NCBI RefSeq assembly: GCF_006539825.1 | Contig: NZ_BJNT01000026.1 | Coordinates: forward strand, 1 to 49,566 | Direction of reading: 5' to 3' | DNA length: 49,566 nt | DNA from: Corynebacterium variabile | GTDB lineage: Bacteria; Actinomycetota; Actinomycetes; Mycobacteriales; Mycobacteriaceae | In this document: in pieces, positions 25,207 through 33,596 of the stretch | Numbering within the stretch: position 1 is the first letter of the stretch | Layout: the number at the start of each line of letters is the position of its first letter | Notes under the pieces: model-generated | Seen by the model: the letters and a program-made list of their open reading frames with translations, nothing else | Told to the model about the DNA's origin: nothing | The model's database searches: none | Made by a program: the position numbers and the translations under genes

Positions 25207-25521
25207 CTACAGGTCCGCCTCGATCTCGGTGGGGATGTCTTCCCGGTGCTGGGGGTGAGCACCGAGGAGGTGTCGGATGAACGCCAATGCTGAGCGGTAC
25301 TTTCTCTCGAGGGCGTCGAGGCGGTTTTCGAGGGTTCGGACCTCCTCCCGAACCTCCCGCATCTCCCCCTTCAACCCCTCGAGCTCCGATGCCTGCCGGT
25401 CCGCATATGCTTGCCAGTCGGGGCTCCTCGCCGTCTCCTTGTCACCGGACAGCTTCACCCGTGCCACGAGGATCAGGGCGAGAGCAGAGATGACACCGGT
25501 GATGATCGTCGTGTCAGTCAC
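25207..25521 (-). CDS. Phage membrane-anchored coiled-coil protein
   Basis: A 104-aa protein with one N-terminal hydrophobic helix (TTIITGVISALALILVA) and a long charged coiled coil (residues about 45-80, ELEGLKGEMREVREEVRTL). The GTG start overlaps the upstream stop by 8 nt (GTGACTGA). Last gene of the lysis region; it could be a holin regulator or spanin-like factor. No enzymatic motif. Confidence 0.8.
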   Translation of the reverse strand: MTDTTIITGVISALALILVARVKLSGDKETARSPDWQAYADRQASELEGLKGEMREVREEVRTLENRLDALERKYRSALAFIRHLLGAHPQHREDIPTEIEADL

Positions 25522-25966
25522 GGGGCGGCTCCTCGGTGACCCGTACTTCATCTCGGGACCCTCGCCATACAGCCCAGGATATGAGGGCGACGATCATCAG
25601 GTAGCTGATAGCCGAGACCCATCCGCGGGGCATGTCGCCGTGGACTGTGGCCCACAGGAATGACAACCCCCACAGGAGGTGGAGGGCGACACCGGCGGCG
25701 ACCGCGAGAGCGGCCGACACTGACTGGTGCCACGGGCTGACCCCGATGCACAGGACGCCGAGGGCGATCCAGATGCTGGACCACACGCCGATGGGAAACC
25801 ACGCTTCCGCGGGGTGCGATGGGACGGTGGAAAGGCCACTGTAGGAGATGCCGCGGGCGATGCACCCCAGGCCGAGGATGAGTAGGACAGTAGCATCGGT
25901 CAGCAGGAATCGGCGGGCACGCCGTGCCGGCCGCTGCATCCATGAGGGAAGACGATCGATCGGCAT
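25514..25966 (-). CDS. Phage four-helix membrane protein
   Basis: A 150-aa protein with about four hydrophobic segments (24-42, 55-75, 83-105, 115-133) and basic N-terminus, acidic C-terminus. Its place between the holin-like and coiled-coil genes suggests a lysis role (second holin), which is inference. Confidence 0.8.
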   Translation of the reverse strand: MPIDRLPSWMQRPARRARRFLLTDATVLLILGLGCIARGISYSGLSTVPSHPAEAWFPIGVWSSIWIALGVLCIGVSPWHQSVSAALAVAAGVALHLLWGLSFLWATVHGDMPRGWVSAISYLMIVALISWAVWRGSRDEVRVTEEPPRD

Positions 25967-25968
25967 GA

Positions 25969-26391
25969 CTACCTGCCGTACACGAAATCGGGTGCAGGTG
26001 TGGAGGTGGTGGTGTCGTGCTCGCCCTTCTCCTCTGCACGGATCGCGGAGACGACGGCCTGCCCGATCCGTGAGGGGTCCAGGCTGGTGACACTGGACAG
26101 CGCATCCCGCACCGCGTCCTGCACGCGGTTGGTCACGTCAGCGGCAACCACCCCCGCCACGTCCTGGTCGGTGGCAGTCGAGTCACTTCCCTCATGGGTC
26201 TTCGTCGCGGCGAGGGCGGGGGCGAGGACACCCAGCAGGATCGGGAGCCACTGGTCTACCTGGTCGAGGACATGGTCGGCCTTGATGTCGGACAGGACAC
26301 CGACCCAGCCGAGGACACCGACAATCACGGCGGCGAGGCCGTACGCGATCTTCCGGACCTGCCAGGCGGCGGGCTTCTTCTTGATGCTCAT
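25969..26391 (-). CDS. Putative holin
   Basis: A 140-aa protein with a basic start (MSIKKKP), two hydrophobic helices (about 15-34 and 47-63) and a long soluble tail. Directly follows the endolysin stop (1 nt), with AAGGAG 7 nt before the ATG. Size, topology and position fit a phage holin with cytoplasmic tail. Confidence 0.75.
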   Translation of the reverse strand: MSIKKKPAAWQVRKIAYGLAAVIVGVLGWVGVLSDIKADHVLDQVDQWLPILLGVLAPALAATKTHEGSDSTATDQDVAGVVAADVTNRVQDAVRDALSSVTSLDPSRIGQAVVSAIRAEEKGEHDTTTSTPAPDFVYGR

Positions 26392-26392
26392 G

Positions 26393-27721
26393 TCAGTTCT
26401 CCTTGGTGTCGGTGGTGCCGGGGACGCCGAGCTTCGCAGCGATCGCGGCGAGAGTGTCGGTGCGGGTGCGGCCGCCTGTCTGCGGCCACCCGCCGTAGGG
26501 GCCGGTGATGTTGGCGTCGCCCATGTCCTGGGCGCACAGGGTCTGCAGCATCGCACGGCAATCCAGCAGTGCGGCGCGGTCAGAATCAGTGAACATGTCA
26601 TCCTCCTCGGATGTCGTGGCGGACTCGCCGCCGGTGAATAGGGCGCGCAGACTTTCCACGCTGCCCCGGTATGCGTTGGCATCCACTCCGGATGTCCAGC
26701 CGGGCACGGTCGCCCGGTCGGTCCACTGCCAGAGGTCCGGCTTCCGGTCCCCAAGCGGGTACGACCACTGAGACGCCGTGTCGCCCGGGTAGATCGACCG
26801 GATCGGGCCGTACGGCTGCTGGCCGTAGTGCGACACCCAGATAGCGCCACCACCTTCGGCAGCAGTCGGCTCACCGCCGGGCAGTGACTCCCAGAAGTTC
26901 GCCCGGGAGTACGCGCCGATGACCGTCACGCCGCGGGATCGCAGAGCGTCGCGGAATGCGACGACCTGAGCCCGGGTGATGCCGGGCTCTTCCACATCAA
27001 TCCACACGCCGCCGCCGCGCCCGCAGGCGTCCCACTGACGCTTCACCAGATCCGCCTGCGCCGCGATAGCGTCCCACGGCGTCAGATAGTGGTAGTACGA
27101 GACCGGCTTCCCGGTCGTCTTCCAGTCCTTCGCATGAGACGCCGCGCACCGGTCAGCCTTCGACGCGCCGAAGGCGAGCCGGATCACGCAAAAGTCCACG
27201 CCGGTACCGGCGAGGTACAGGCCGTCTTGCCATTCGGAAACGTCGATGCCATAGAGCGTGCTCACGGTTGCTCCTGTCTTAGTGGTGGTGCCGCCCGGTG
27301 CGGTGGCGCCGGTGAAGTACGGTGCGGGGTCCTGGTGTCTTCCGCCGGTGCGGCCGGGTGATCCCCACACTTCGGCGTGGACGTGGGGGCCGGTGGTTTT
27401 CCCCTCGTTACCGGACACGCCGATCTGCTGGCCTGCCTTCACCCGGTCTCCTGCCTTGACGAGGATGCCGGGGTGGTGGACGTGTCCGAAGATGAAGTCC
27501 TTGCCGACGGATGCCTGGCAGTCGAGCCAGATCCACGAGCCGAAGCCCGACACGCTGCCTTGTGCGCGGTCCTTGCCCTGGACCACGACGCCGTCGGCGG
27601 GAGCGTAGATCGGGGTGCCGACCGGGCAGGCGAAGTCGAGGCCTGCGTGGAATGCACCCCACCGGCTGCCATAGCCGGAGCTCACCGTGTAGGTGCCTGG
27701 CTTCATAGGGTGAGTGACCAT
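26393..27721 (-). CDS. Bifunctional endolysin: M23 peptidase plus GH25 muramidase
   Basis: A 442-aa lysin. Residues 1-140 form an M23/LytM peptidase (His25 and Asp29 in HAGLD, His80, and His113/His115 in HVH). Residues 155-370 form a GH25 lysozyme beginning YGIDVSEWQ (Asp160) with the catalytic pair Asp242/Glu244 in WIDVEEP. The final 65 residues are an unclassified tail, possibly wall binding. There is no signal peptide, so release depends on a holin. AAAGGAGG lies before the ATG. Two different bond specificities (peptide and glycan) are joined in one protein. Confidence 0.93.
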   Translation of the reverse strand: MVTHPMKPGTYTVSSGYGSRWGAFHAGLDFACPVGTPIYAPADGVVVQGKDRAQGSVSGFGSWIWLDCQASVGKDFIFGHVHHPGILVKAGDRVKAGQQIGVSGNEGKTTGPHVHAEVWGSPGRTGGRHQDPAPYFTGATAPGGTTTKTGATVSTLYGIDVSEWQDGLYLAGTGVDFCVIRLAFGASKADRCAASHAKDWKTTGKPVSYYHYLTPWDAIAAQADLVKRQWDACGRGGGVWIDVEEPGITRAQVVAFRDALRSRGVTVIGAYSRANFWESLPGGEPTAAEGGGAIWVSHYGQQPYGPIRSIYPGDTASQWSYPLGDRKPDLWQWTDRATVPGWTSGVDANAYRGSVESLRALFTGGESATTSEEDDMFTDSDRAALLDCRAMLQTLCAQDMGDANITGPYGGWPQTGGRTRTDTLAAIAAKLGVPGTTDTKEN

Positions 27722-27746
27722 GTGTGCCTCCTTTGGGTATGGGAAA

Positions 27747-27772
27747 CCCCCGTCACCGGTGTGGTGCGGGGG
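27747..27772 (-). terminator. Hairpin between tail and lysis genes
   Basis: Stem CCCCCG/CGGGGG (27747-27752 with 27767-27772) extended by CACC/GGTG around a bulge, followed on the minus strand by TTTCCC. It may reduce or pace expression of the endolysin. Confidence 0.5.
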
Positions 27773-27781
27773 GATGATGTC

Positions 27782-27997
27782 CTAGTGGTCAGTAGGAGCG
27801 GAAGCGGTACCAGACCTGACCGCGACCACCGCAGCCCCCCCGGACTCGTGCCAGAGCTGTGAGCACCAGTGTGCTGCACGGAGTGGTGTCGTGATCCCTG
27901 CCGCGACCATCGCCGCATTAAACGCGGGAATCAACGCCTCATGCCGTGCGAGGCTTAGTGCCCCGCCCATTGTTTTAGATAGTGTCGCTGCGTCCAT
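27782..27997 (-). pseudogene. Chimeric remnant: N-terminus of a GH19-like lysin joined to a tail-fibre end
   Basis: The 71-codon frame starts MDAATLSKTMGGALSLARHE and continues through GITTPLRAAHWCSQLWHESGG, the opening segment of chitinase-like (GH19) phage lysins. After a G7 run (27835-27841) the frame is meaningless. In the neighbouring frame the DNA reads GGCGGRGQVWYRFRSY and stops at 27789. That is the usual C-terminal end of glycine-rich phage fibre proteins, and GRVWYRWW occurs in the next gene. So two gene fragments meet at the G-run, a recombination scar. Confidence 0.75.
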
Positions 27998-28603
27998 CTA
28001 TGCCGACCCGTAAACAATCTTATTGCCACTATAAACAGCGGTGACTTCCTTACTTCCAACATATACGGCTTGGACTTTTTTGCCCCCGACGTATAGGTTC
28101 TGAATCTTCGGATTAGTCCACCAGCGGTACCAGACCCTGCCCCGAGCACCAGCCTTAGCCGCGCTGCCAGGACCACCACCGCCACCAGGAACAATACCAG
28201 CAGTATTGTATGAAGTAGCACCACCGCCAGTAAACGTCTCCCCGAATGCCGTATAAGTGCCAGCTGCACTATTGGCTTGAGTAGTAGCGCCATTCACATT
28301 ACTACCCGCACGACCACCAAGGGCAGTCACACTACCAGCAGACGAAGTGCCACCAGGTAGAGGAATAGGCCTATCATCCACCCCACCCGGCGTGCCACCA
28401 TCGCCAACAGTTATACTCAGCGACGAAGAAGTTTCAATGGTTCCACTAGCCCACGAACCGCCTATTCCGAAATAGTTGTATCCGCCACCGCCACCGCCAC
28501 CTAGGACAACAACGTCGCACGAAACCGCGTTGTCGGGAGGATTCACCGTCACCGCCGATGTGGATGTGATTACGTTCCAACCCATGTCAACTAGGCTCGC
28601 CAT
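27998..28603 (-). CDS. Glycine-rich tail fibre / receptor-binding protein
   Basis: A 201-aa protein with poly-Gly blocks (LGGGGGGGYNYFG; PGGGGGPGSAAK) like the glycine-rich C-terminal domains of siphovirus adhesins. The last 35 residues hold three 10-residue repeats: YVGGKKVQAV, YVGSKEVTAV, YSGNKIVYGS. The DNA is visibly richer in A/T than the neighbours (many AAA/TAT codons near 28000-28400), so it is likely a swapped cassette. Start 2 nt after the upstream fibre stop. Confidence 0.85.
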   Translation of the reverse strand: MASLVDMGWNVITSTSAVTVNPPDNAVSCDVVVLGGGGGGGYNYFGIGGSWASGTIETSSSLSITVGDGGTPGGVDDRPIPLPGGTSSAGSVTALGGRAGSNVNGATTQANSAAGTYTAFGETFTGGGATSYNTAGIVPGGGGGPGSAAKAGARGRVWYRWWTNPKIQNLYVGGKKVQAVYVGSKEVTAVYSGNKIVYGSA

Positions 28604-28604
28604 G

Positions 28605-30014
28605 TCATGCCCCCGTCACGAGGTAGATGGTGCCCGGGTCTATGGTCTCCACGTCGTCCATCGATTCGACCACCACGGCATGGGGAGTACGGTCGGTCAC
28701 GGCGGCATCCACATACGCAGTGGTCGCTTTCCCCGACACCGCCTGTGAGACCGAGGAGTCCACGTATCCCTTGTTGGCTATGTTCGTCGATCCGGTGGGC
28801 GTGGCGATGGACGCTGTACCGTCCTCCCCGCGCCGGATCAGCTGGCCCGCCGCTGCCTGATAAGTCGCGGCGTTGACGTCATCCACGACCGGCTGCAGGC
28901 CGGTGATGTGCCCGATGGAGTGCGTATGTGACAGAGGTGCCCGCTGCGCGAGGCCCGGCACCATCGGGGCGTCCGCGCTGCCCGCGAGGTCCCCCGCGAG
29001 TTTCATCTTGCCCTTGATCGTCGGTGTCGCGTCCGGCACGCCGGAGGACACGACCTCCGCCGCCGATTCAGCTGACAGACGGGCCTGCTCGGCAGAGTCC
29101 GCGGACTGTCCGGCAGAGGTAGAAGCCGCCGACGCAGCGGACTGTGTATCCGACTTAATACCCTCCAGCTCCTGACGCACATCCGAGGCGGCGTTCGTCG
29201 CCGCATCCTGCGCCTGAGAACAACTATCCGCAGCGGAACCCGCGTGCTCCTCGGCCTTAGCCTGGGCAGTCTCGGCCGCGGCCTGAGCTGCCAGCGCCTC
29301 TTTCTTCGCCGCGATTGCGTCCGATCTCGCGGTCCACGCTGTATCGTTGTACGACCTGCTGGTTTTAGTGCACTTCTCCGAGTACGCCGCCGAGACTTCC
29401 GATGCCGACGCTGACGCGGCAGACTCCTCGGCAGCCTCCTTCGACTCCGCCTCAGACACCCCGGCGGCATCACGGGCATCCCGGGCCTCAGCGAGGAGCC
29501 CCCGGGTCGTGTTCTCATGCTCCCCCGCAGTCGCCGCCGATGACGAGGACTCCGACGCCGAGTCTGCGGACGCCGATGCCGACGTAGCGGCAGCCGACGC
29601 GGACGCAGCGGATGCCACCTCAGCATCAAGAACGCGCTGAGCCGACCCGACAATGGCGGCTGCAGCCTCGGCCCGATTCGCCTCCTGCGTCGCCCGGGTC
29701 GCCGCTGCCTGCGCGGCGAGGATGACCGGCTCCGGGTAGTCGATCGAGTCCTGCATCAGGGACGTGACCTCGACCGGCCCCTCGTCTGGGACAACGATGT
29801 CCCACTCAGCGAATACGCTGCCGGCTTCGACTCGGAGCCGGGCAGGTCCGGGAATGGCCTCAGCACTGAACGCCGAGTCCTCGAGCGGTGTGTCCGCCCA
29901 GTCCGCGAGGACCAGAACGTTATCGACAGGCCGGTGATACGCGGCAGCGATCCAGACCGTGCCGTCGAGCTTCGCGCCGAGCTGGTTGCTGATTTCACCG
30001 TTGATGACGGTCAT
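28605..30014 (-). CDS. Tail fibre protein with Ala/Ser-rich coiled coil
   Basis: A 469-aa fibre. The N-terminal 100 residues form a baseplate-attachment domain (NGEISNQLGAKLDGTVWIAA). Residues about 100-320 are an Ala/Ser-rich heptad region likely to form a trimeric coil. The C-terminal part has APLSHTHSIGHITGLQ, typical of fibre shafts, and ends TIYLVTGA. It lies downstream of baseplate genes and upstream of the glycine-rich adhesin, with which it may form the fibre. Confidence 0.85.
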   Translation of the reverse strand: MTVINGEISNQLGAKLDGTVWIAAAYHRPVDNVLVLADWADTPLEDSAFSAEAIPGPARLRVEAGSVFAEWDIVVPDEGPVEVTSLMQDSIDYPEPVILAAQAAATRATQEANRAEAAAAIVGSAQRVLDAEVASAASASAAATSASASADSASESSSSAATAGEHENTTRGLLAEARDARDAAGVSEAESKEAAEESAASASASEVSAAYSEKCTKTSRSYNDTAWTARSDAIAAKKEALAAQAAAETAQAKAEEHAGSAADSCSQAQDAATNAASDVRQELEGIKSDTQSAASAASTSAGQSADSAEQARLSAESAAEVVSSGVPDATPTIKGKMKLAGDLAGSADAPMVPGLAQRAPLSHTHSIGHITGLQPVVDDVNAATYQAAAGQLIRRGEDGTASIATPTGSTNIANKGYVDSSVSQAVSGKATTAYVDAAVTDRTPHAVVVESMDDVETIDPGTIYLVTGA

Positions 30015-30024
30015 CTCAGTCCTC

Positions 30025-30747
30025 CTATTGCGTCTCGTCCGGGACAGTATCCTGTCCCTTGTTGGTCAGCCGGTTGTCCTGCTTCACGACGGCCATCCAG
30101 GCATTCCTGGCACCGCCGTCCCACCACCGCCACTTGCCCGACCACGCTCGCACCCGGATCCAGCACCCGGCCTCAGGTATGACGACGGGAAACGTGCCGC
30201 CGAGAGACGTGTGATCTGCTCCACCCGGGGTGTCAAAGACGACGTCGCGGATAACGTTGCCGGTGGGTCCGAGGATGGTCACATAGATCGCGGACAAGTT
30301 TCCGCCCGTGTAGCCCGTGGACCGTGCATGAGCCTGCACAAACACAAGCCACAAACCCTCTTCGTCAAAGACGATGTTCCTGCCCGTCTCGACGTGCGCC
30401 CCCTTCGTCGGGCCGAGCGCACTCTCGTAAGGTAGGTACCGGTCATTAGAGGACAGGACATTCCACTCGCTGTTGATGTTGAGGCTCTGGTAGGCAGCAC
30501 AGTATCCGCGGACGCCGTCGAGGAGGTCATAGCGATCGGCCAGGGCGAGCTGCCCGTCACTGATCTCACCGAGCGCTCCGTCCTGGCCCTTGAAAAGGCC
30601 GGCGACGGCGTCCGCGATGCCGCGGAAGATGTTCTGCGCGATGGTGCTGACGTTGGAGAGCATGATGTTGGCCAGCCCGCTGATGGTCGGCTTGATGTCC
30701 TCGAGACGGCCCGGCTGGTTCGGCTGGTACAGGTCAGGGCTGGTCAT
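30025..30747 (-). CDS. Phage minor tail protein
   Basis: A 240-aa protein. The N-terminal 60 residues are helical (ISGLANIMLSNVSTIAQNIF), and the rest looks like a beta-rich carbohydrate-binding-like fold with many Trp and Gly residues (GCWIRVRAWSGKWRWWDGG). The ATG overlaps the upstream stop (ATGA). Position in the baseplate block supports a tail-tip role; no precise family recognised. Confidence 0.8.
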   Translation of the reverse strand: MTSPDLYQPNQPGRLEDIKPTISGLANIMLSNVSTIAQNIFRGIADAVAGLFKGQDGALGEISDGQLALADRYDLLDGVRGYCAAYQSLNINSEWNVLSSNDRYLPYESALGPTKGAHVETGRNIVFDEEGLWLVFVQAHARSTGYTGGNLSAIYVTILGPTGNVIRDVVFDTPGGADHTSLGGTFPVVIPEAGCWIRVRAWSGKWRWWDGGARNAWMAVVKQDNRLTNKGQDTVPDETQ

Positions 30748-31091
30748 TCTGATTCTCCTGTCTTCGGCGGGATGATGCCGGCGAAGATGTCGTCTATGAC
30801 GTCCGTGGACTGTCGAGCGAGATTCTCCATTGTGAGGTCCCGCCACTTGCCGGGATTGAGGTAATGCTCCTGCCCGGTTGCCGGAGGCTCCCACATCCGG
30901 GATGGCTCAGCGACGATGCCGACCCCGCAGTACGCCAGGTGAGTGGCGATCGCGTCAGCGAGTTCAGTCGGCACCGGATACGCGCGGGCATCATCGAGGT
31001 CCGCCGAGGCCGGGATGTCCTTGAGGAAGTCGCGGAGCTGCCCGGCGCGGTCTTGAGGGTTGGCGGTGGTGTCTTGGTTTGGGGTGGTCAT
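30744..31091 (-). CDS. Small baseplate-region protein
   Basis: A 115-aa protein with ELADAIATHLAYCGVG in the middle and a conserved-looking GQEHYLNPGKWRDL. Similar small proteins lie beside the Gp37-like tail protein in many actinophages (DUF2744-like; assignment from memory, not searched). ATGA overlaps on both sides show tight coupling. Confidence 0.8.
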   Translation of the reverse strand: MTTPNQDTTANPQDRAGQLRDFLKDIPASADLDDARAYPVPTELADAIATHLAYCGVGIVAEPSRMWEPPATGQEHYLNPGKWRDLTMENLARQSTDVIDDIFAGIIPPKTGESE

Positions 31092-32758
31092 GCTTCTACC
31101 TCCAGTGCTTGCAGGATTTTGCCGACTGATTCGAAGGAGCGGAGCAGGCGGGCTTCGGGAAGTTCGCGGGCGGGGTCCGCGCCGAGGGAGATGTCGACTT
31201 CGACATCAGTGGTGCGGGACCAGGAGTGCTTCACGGCGTGAATGCGGTTGATCCAGTAGCGGGTGCCGAACTGGAACGCGCCACGGCTGCCGAGGGTGAA
31301 GTCCCTTCCGTAGCGGTAGGGCTGTCCGTCGACGATGGGGACGGAGTGTGCGGCGCTGGCCGCGGTCTCGAGCATGCCGGTGCGCCGGGCCTGCAGCGCG
31401 GACAGGGAGAAGCCGTTGGAGCCGGAGGTGACCCAGTGCTCGGGGCGTCCGAAGCGGCCCATCTTGGCGCGTCGGCGTGGGCTGGTCTGCGAGGAGAAGG
31501 CGAGGGCGACGTCGGTGATCTGTGATTCGAAGACGCCGATGCCGAGTCCGGGGTTGCCGATCAGGGCGCCGAGCCAGCCGAGAGCGGCGTTCGCGGCGAG
31601 CTTCGCTGCGCTGTTCATCCAGTCCGGGGACTTGCCACCCTGTGCGAGGGCCCAAGCGGTGGGGCGGGTGAAGTTGATCTCTGAGCCAGGCATGAGGTCC
31701 AGGCGCTCGGCAGGGGCGCCGGTGTTGGTCGCGGGGATCGGTGAGTGCCAGATCGGGATGTCCTCGGTGACCCTGTCGACGAGGTCGTCGCCGGGGCGCC
31801 CGGGGTCGAGGACGGACCAGATGTCGTCGAGTCCGTCGTTGGTGACCTCCTTGACCCGCTTGAGCAGGCCGTCGAGCATGGTGCCGGTGACGTTGACCGC
31901 ACCGGACTGCTCGACGACGTCGACGAGGACGGTGGGCCGGTAGAGGTGCATGTGGTCAGGGGCCGGCTGGGGGTCGCCAGGCATCCACCGCCACACTTTC
32001 AGCTTGAGCTGCCCGTCTGCGAGCGTCGGGCCGATCAGGTCTGAGGCGAGGGCGAAGCGGGAGGCGAGGCAGCACCACGGAGTGGTGTCGTGCAGCAGGT
32101 CCGCCCCGGGCAGGACGATCACCGGCCACTTGTCGATGTTCGACCGGATGAGGAAACGGGAGGCCCACTGGTCCGGGTCGAAGATGTTGTCCGGCAGCGT
32201 CCACAGTCCGTCGAACAGGCGTCGGAAGTTCGCCAGGAGGTAGTTCTTGATCACCCAGGCAGACGGTCCGGCGAGGATCATGGACTTCGGCCACTGCAGG
32301 GAGGCAGGTGCGATGGGGTTGGACCAGCAGACCAGGGACTTGATGAAGATCCAGTCGTGGACGAGCTCCCAGGTGACCTGGATGTCGCCGTCGTCGGAGA
32401 CGGAGACCTTGACGTTGTCGACGATGCCGGACCAGCGGGTCTCGTCAGCGGGGACGTGGCCGCCGGCGTCCGGGTAGTCGATGATGACGGAGAAGACCTG
32501 CTCGACGTCGAGGTCGAAGACGGACCAGCCTGCAAGGTGATGGTCGACCGGTAGGACGATGGTGGCGTCGCCGGCGTCGTTGAGGAGCAGCTCGGCGGAG
32601 CCGGAGTCCTCCCCCTCTAGGATGTCGCGGACCTCGCCCTCCGGGTCGAGGACGGTGATGACGGGGCGGTCTAGGGAGGATCGTGCGGCATTGGCCAGGA
32701 CGGTCTGTGCGTGGTCGTAGACGCCGGTCAGGGGGTTGTGTTCGAGGGTTCTCACCAT
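31088..32758 (-). CDS. Siphovirus Gp37-like minor tail protein
   Basis: A 556-aa baseplate protein. It opens with a beta-rich domain common to actinophage tail proteins; a helical membrane-like patch occurs near residue 395 (NAALGWLGALIGNPGLGIGV). It resembles the ReqiPepy6 Gp37-like family by size, order and the LxR..WFxxS type N-terminus, but this was not searched. The ATG at 32758 is preferred (AGAAGGTGG upstream); GTG at 32770 and 32755 are alternatives. Confidence 0.8.
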   Translation of the reverse strand: MVRTLEHNPLTGVYDHAQTVLANAARSSLDRPVITVLDPEGEVRDILEGEDSGSAELLLNDAGDATIVLPVDHHLAGWSVFDLDVEQVFSVIIDYPDAGGHVPADETRWSGIVDNVKVSVSDDGDIQVTWELVHDWIFIKSLVCWSNPIAPASLQWPKSMILAGPSAWVIKNYLLANFRRLFDGLWTLPDNIFDPDQWASRFLIRSNIDKWPVIVLPGADLLHDTTPWCCLASRFALASDLIGPTLADGQLKLKVWRWMPGDPQPAPDHMHLYRPTVLVDVVEQSGAVNVTGTMLDGLLKRVKEVTNDGLDDIWSVLDPGRPGDDLVDRVTEDIPIWHSPIPATNTGAPAERLDLMPGSEINFTRPTAWALAQGGKSPDWMNSAAKLAANAALGWLGALIGNPGLGIGVFESQITDVALAFSSQTSPRRRAKMGRFGRPEHWVTSGSNGFSLSALQARRTGMLETAASAAHSVPIVDGQPYRYGRDFTLGSRGAFQFGTRYWINRIHAVKHSWSRTTDVEVDISLGADPARELPEARLLRSFESVGKILQALEVEA

Positions 32759-33573
32759 CCGCGCTTCCACCTTCTCTCAGTGATGATTTGCAGGGCACCG
32801 GTGCCAGTGACGGTGACCTTGGTCGGTGGGGTGTGCGGCGGCAGGGGCTGAGTGAAACGCTGTCCGGCGAGTAGCGGGTAGCCCGGTGTGCCGTCGGCGT
32901 AGGTGACCTTCTCCACACCGGGCAAGGTGCGGACGACGATGGGCTGGGTGGCCTGCTTGAGCGCGACAGTGTCTCCGCTAACGCCGTCCGGGAAGGTCCA
33001 CTGCCCCGCCTCGGCGACGAAGGTGGGCCACGCCGGAAGGTCAGTGGGGTTCGACAGGACCACGGTGGTCTCCTCCGCGCACTGCCAGTCGGTGGTGTCG
33101 GTGTGGCCGTGGGCATCGACGTCACACGCCACGAGGGTCATCTCCATGGTGACGACGCCACGGCGCCGGGGATCCACGGCGAGGTCGACTTCGATGTCCT
33201 CCCGGGGGCGGACATCGAACCAGCGGGCGGAGTCGTCGGTGATGACCCACAGTCGGCCGTCCTGCTCCATCGACCAGGACCGGTCCCAACGTCGCTCTAC
33301 GACCGGCAGCGGATCGTCCGCGGTGGCGGTGAGGTGGACAGTGAGGTCGATGACCCGCTCGTCGACCTTCACTGTGCCCGGGGTAGAGCCCCGCTGACGG
33401 GCCGAGGACCGGGTCCGCAACGTCGACGGCGGATCGAGAATGCCCTTGACCGTCTCGATCCACGCGCCCTCCTGCCGCGCCCCGGCGCCGTGAAGCACCC
33501 AACGCGACCCGTCGACGCCGATCCAGATGATCCTCAGATCGGAGCGGCGGCGGGCGATGAACAGGTCATTCAC
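32752..33573 (-). CDS. Distal tail protein
   Basis: A 273-aa protein directly after the tape measure, as distal tail (Dit-like) proteins usually are. The mid-region VERRWDRSWSMEQDGRLWVI and C-terminal beta-galectin-like part fit. The GTG at 33573 has AAAGGGAG upstream; an in-frame GTG at 33600 would overlap the tape-measure stop and lacks a site. Confidence 0.8.
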   Translation of the reverse strand: MNDLFIARRRSDLRIIWIGVDGSRWVLHGAGARQEGAWIETVKGILDPPSTLRTRSSARQRGSTPGTVKVDERVIDLTVHLTATADDPLPVVERRWDRSWSMEQDGRLWVITDDSARWFDVRPREDIEVDLAVDPRRRGVVTMEMTLVACDVDAHGHTDTTDWQCAEETTVVLSNPTDLPAWPTFVAEAGQWTFPDGVSGDTVALKQATQPIVVRTLPGVEKVTYADGTPGYPLLAGQRFTQPLPPHTPPTKVTVTGTGALQIITERRWKRGW

Positions 33574-33596
33574 TGCTGTCTCCCTTTCAGTTGATG

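Noticed and set aside
25002..25280. Small plus-strand frames around the tRNA scar
   Set aside because: They run through the tRNA fragment and the terminator hairpin, and show no ribosome site.
28872..29640. Tandem repeat or CRISPR-like array in the Ala/Ser-rich fibre region
   Set aside because: The repetition is at amino-acid level (coiled coil of Ala/Ser codons); no regular DNA repeat-spacer structure is present. No CRISPR array was seen anywhere in the window.
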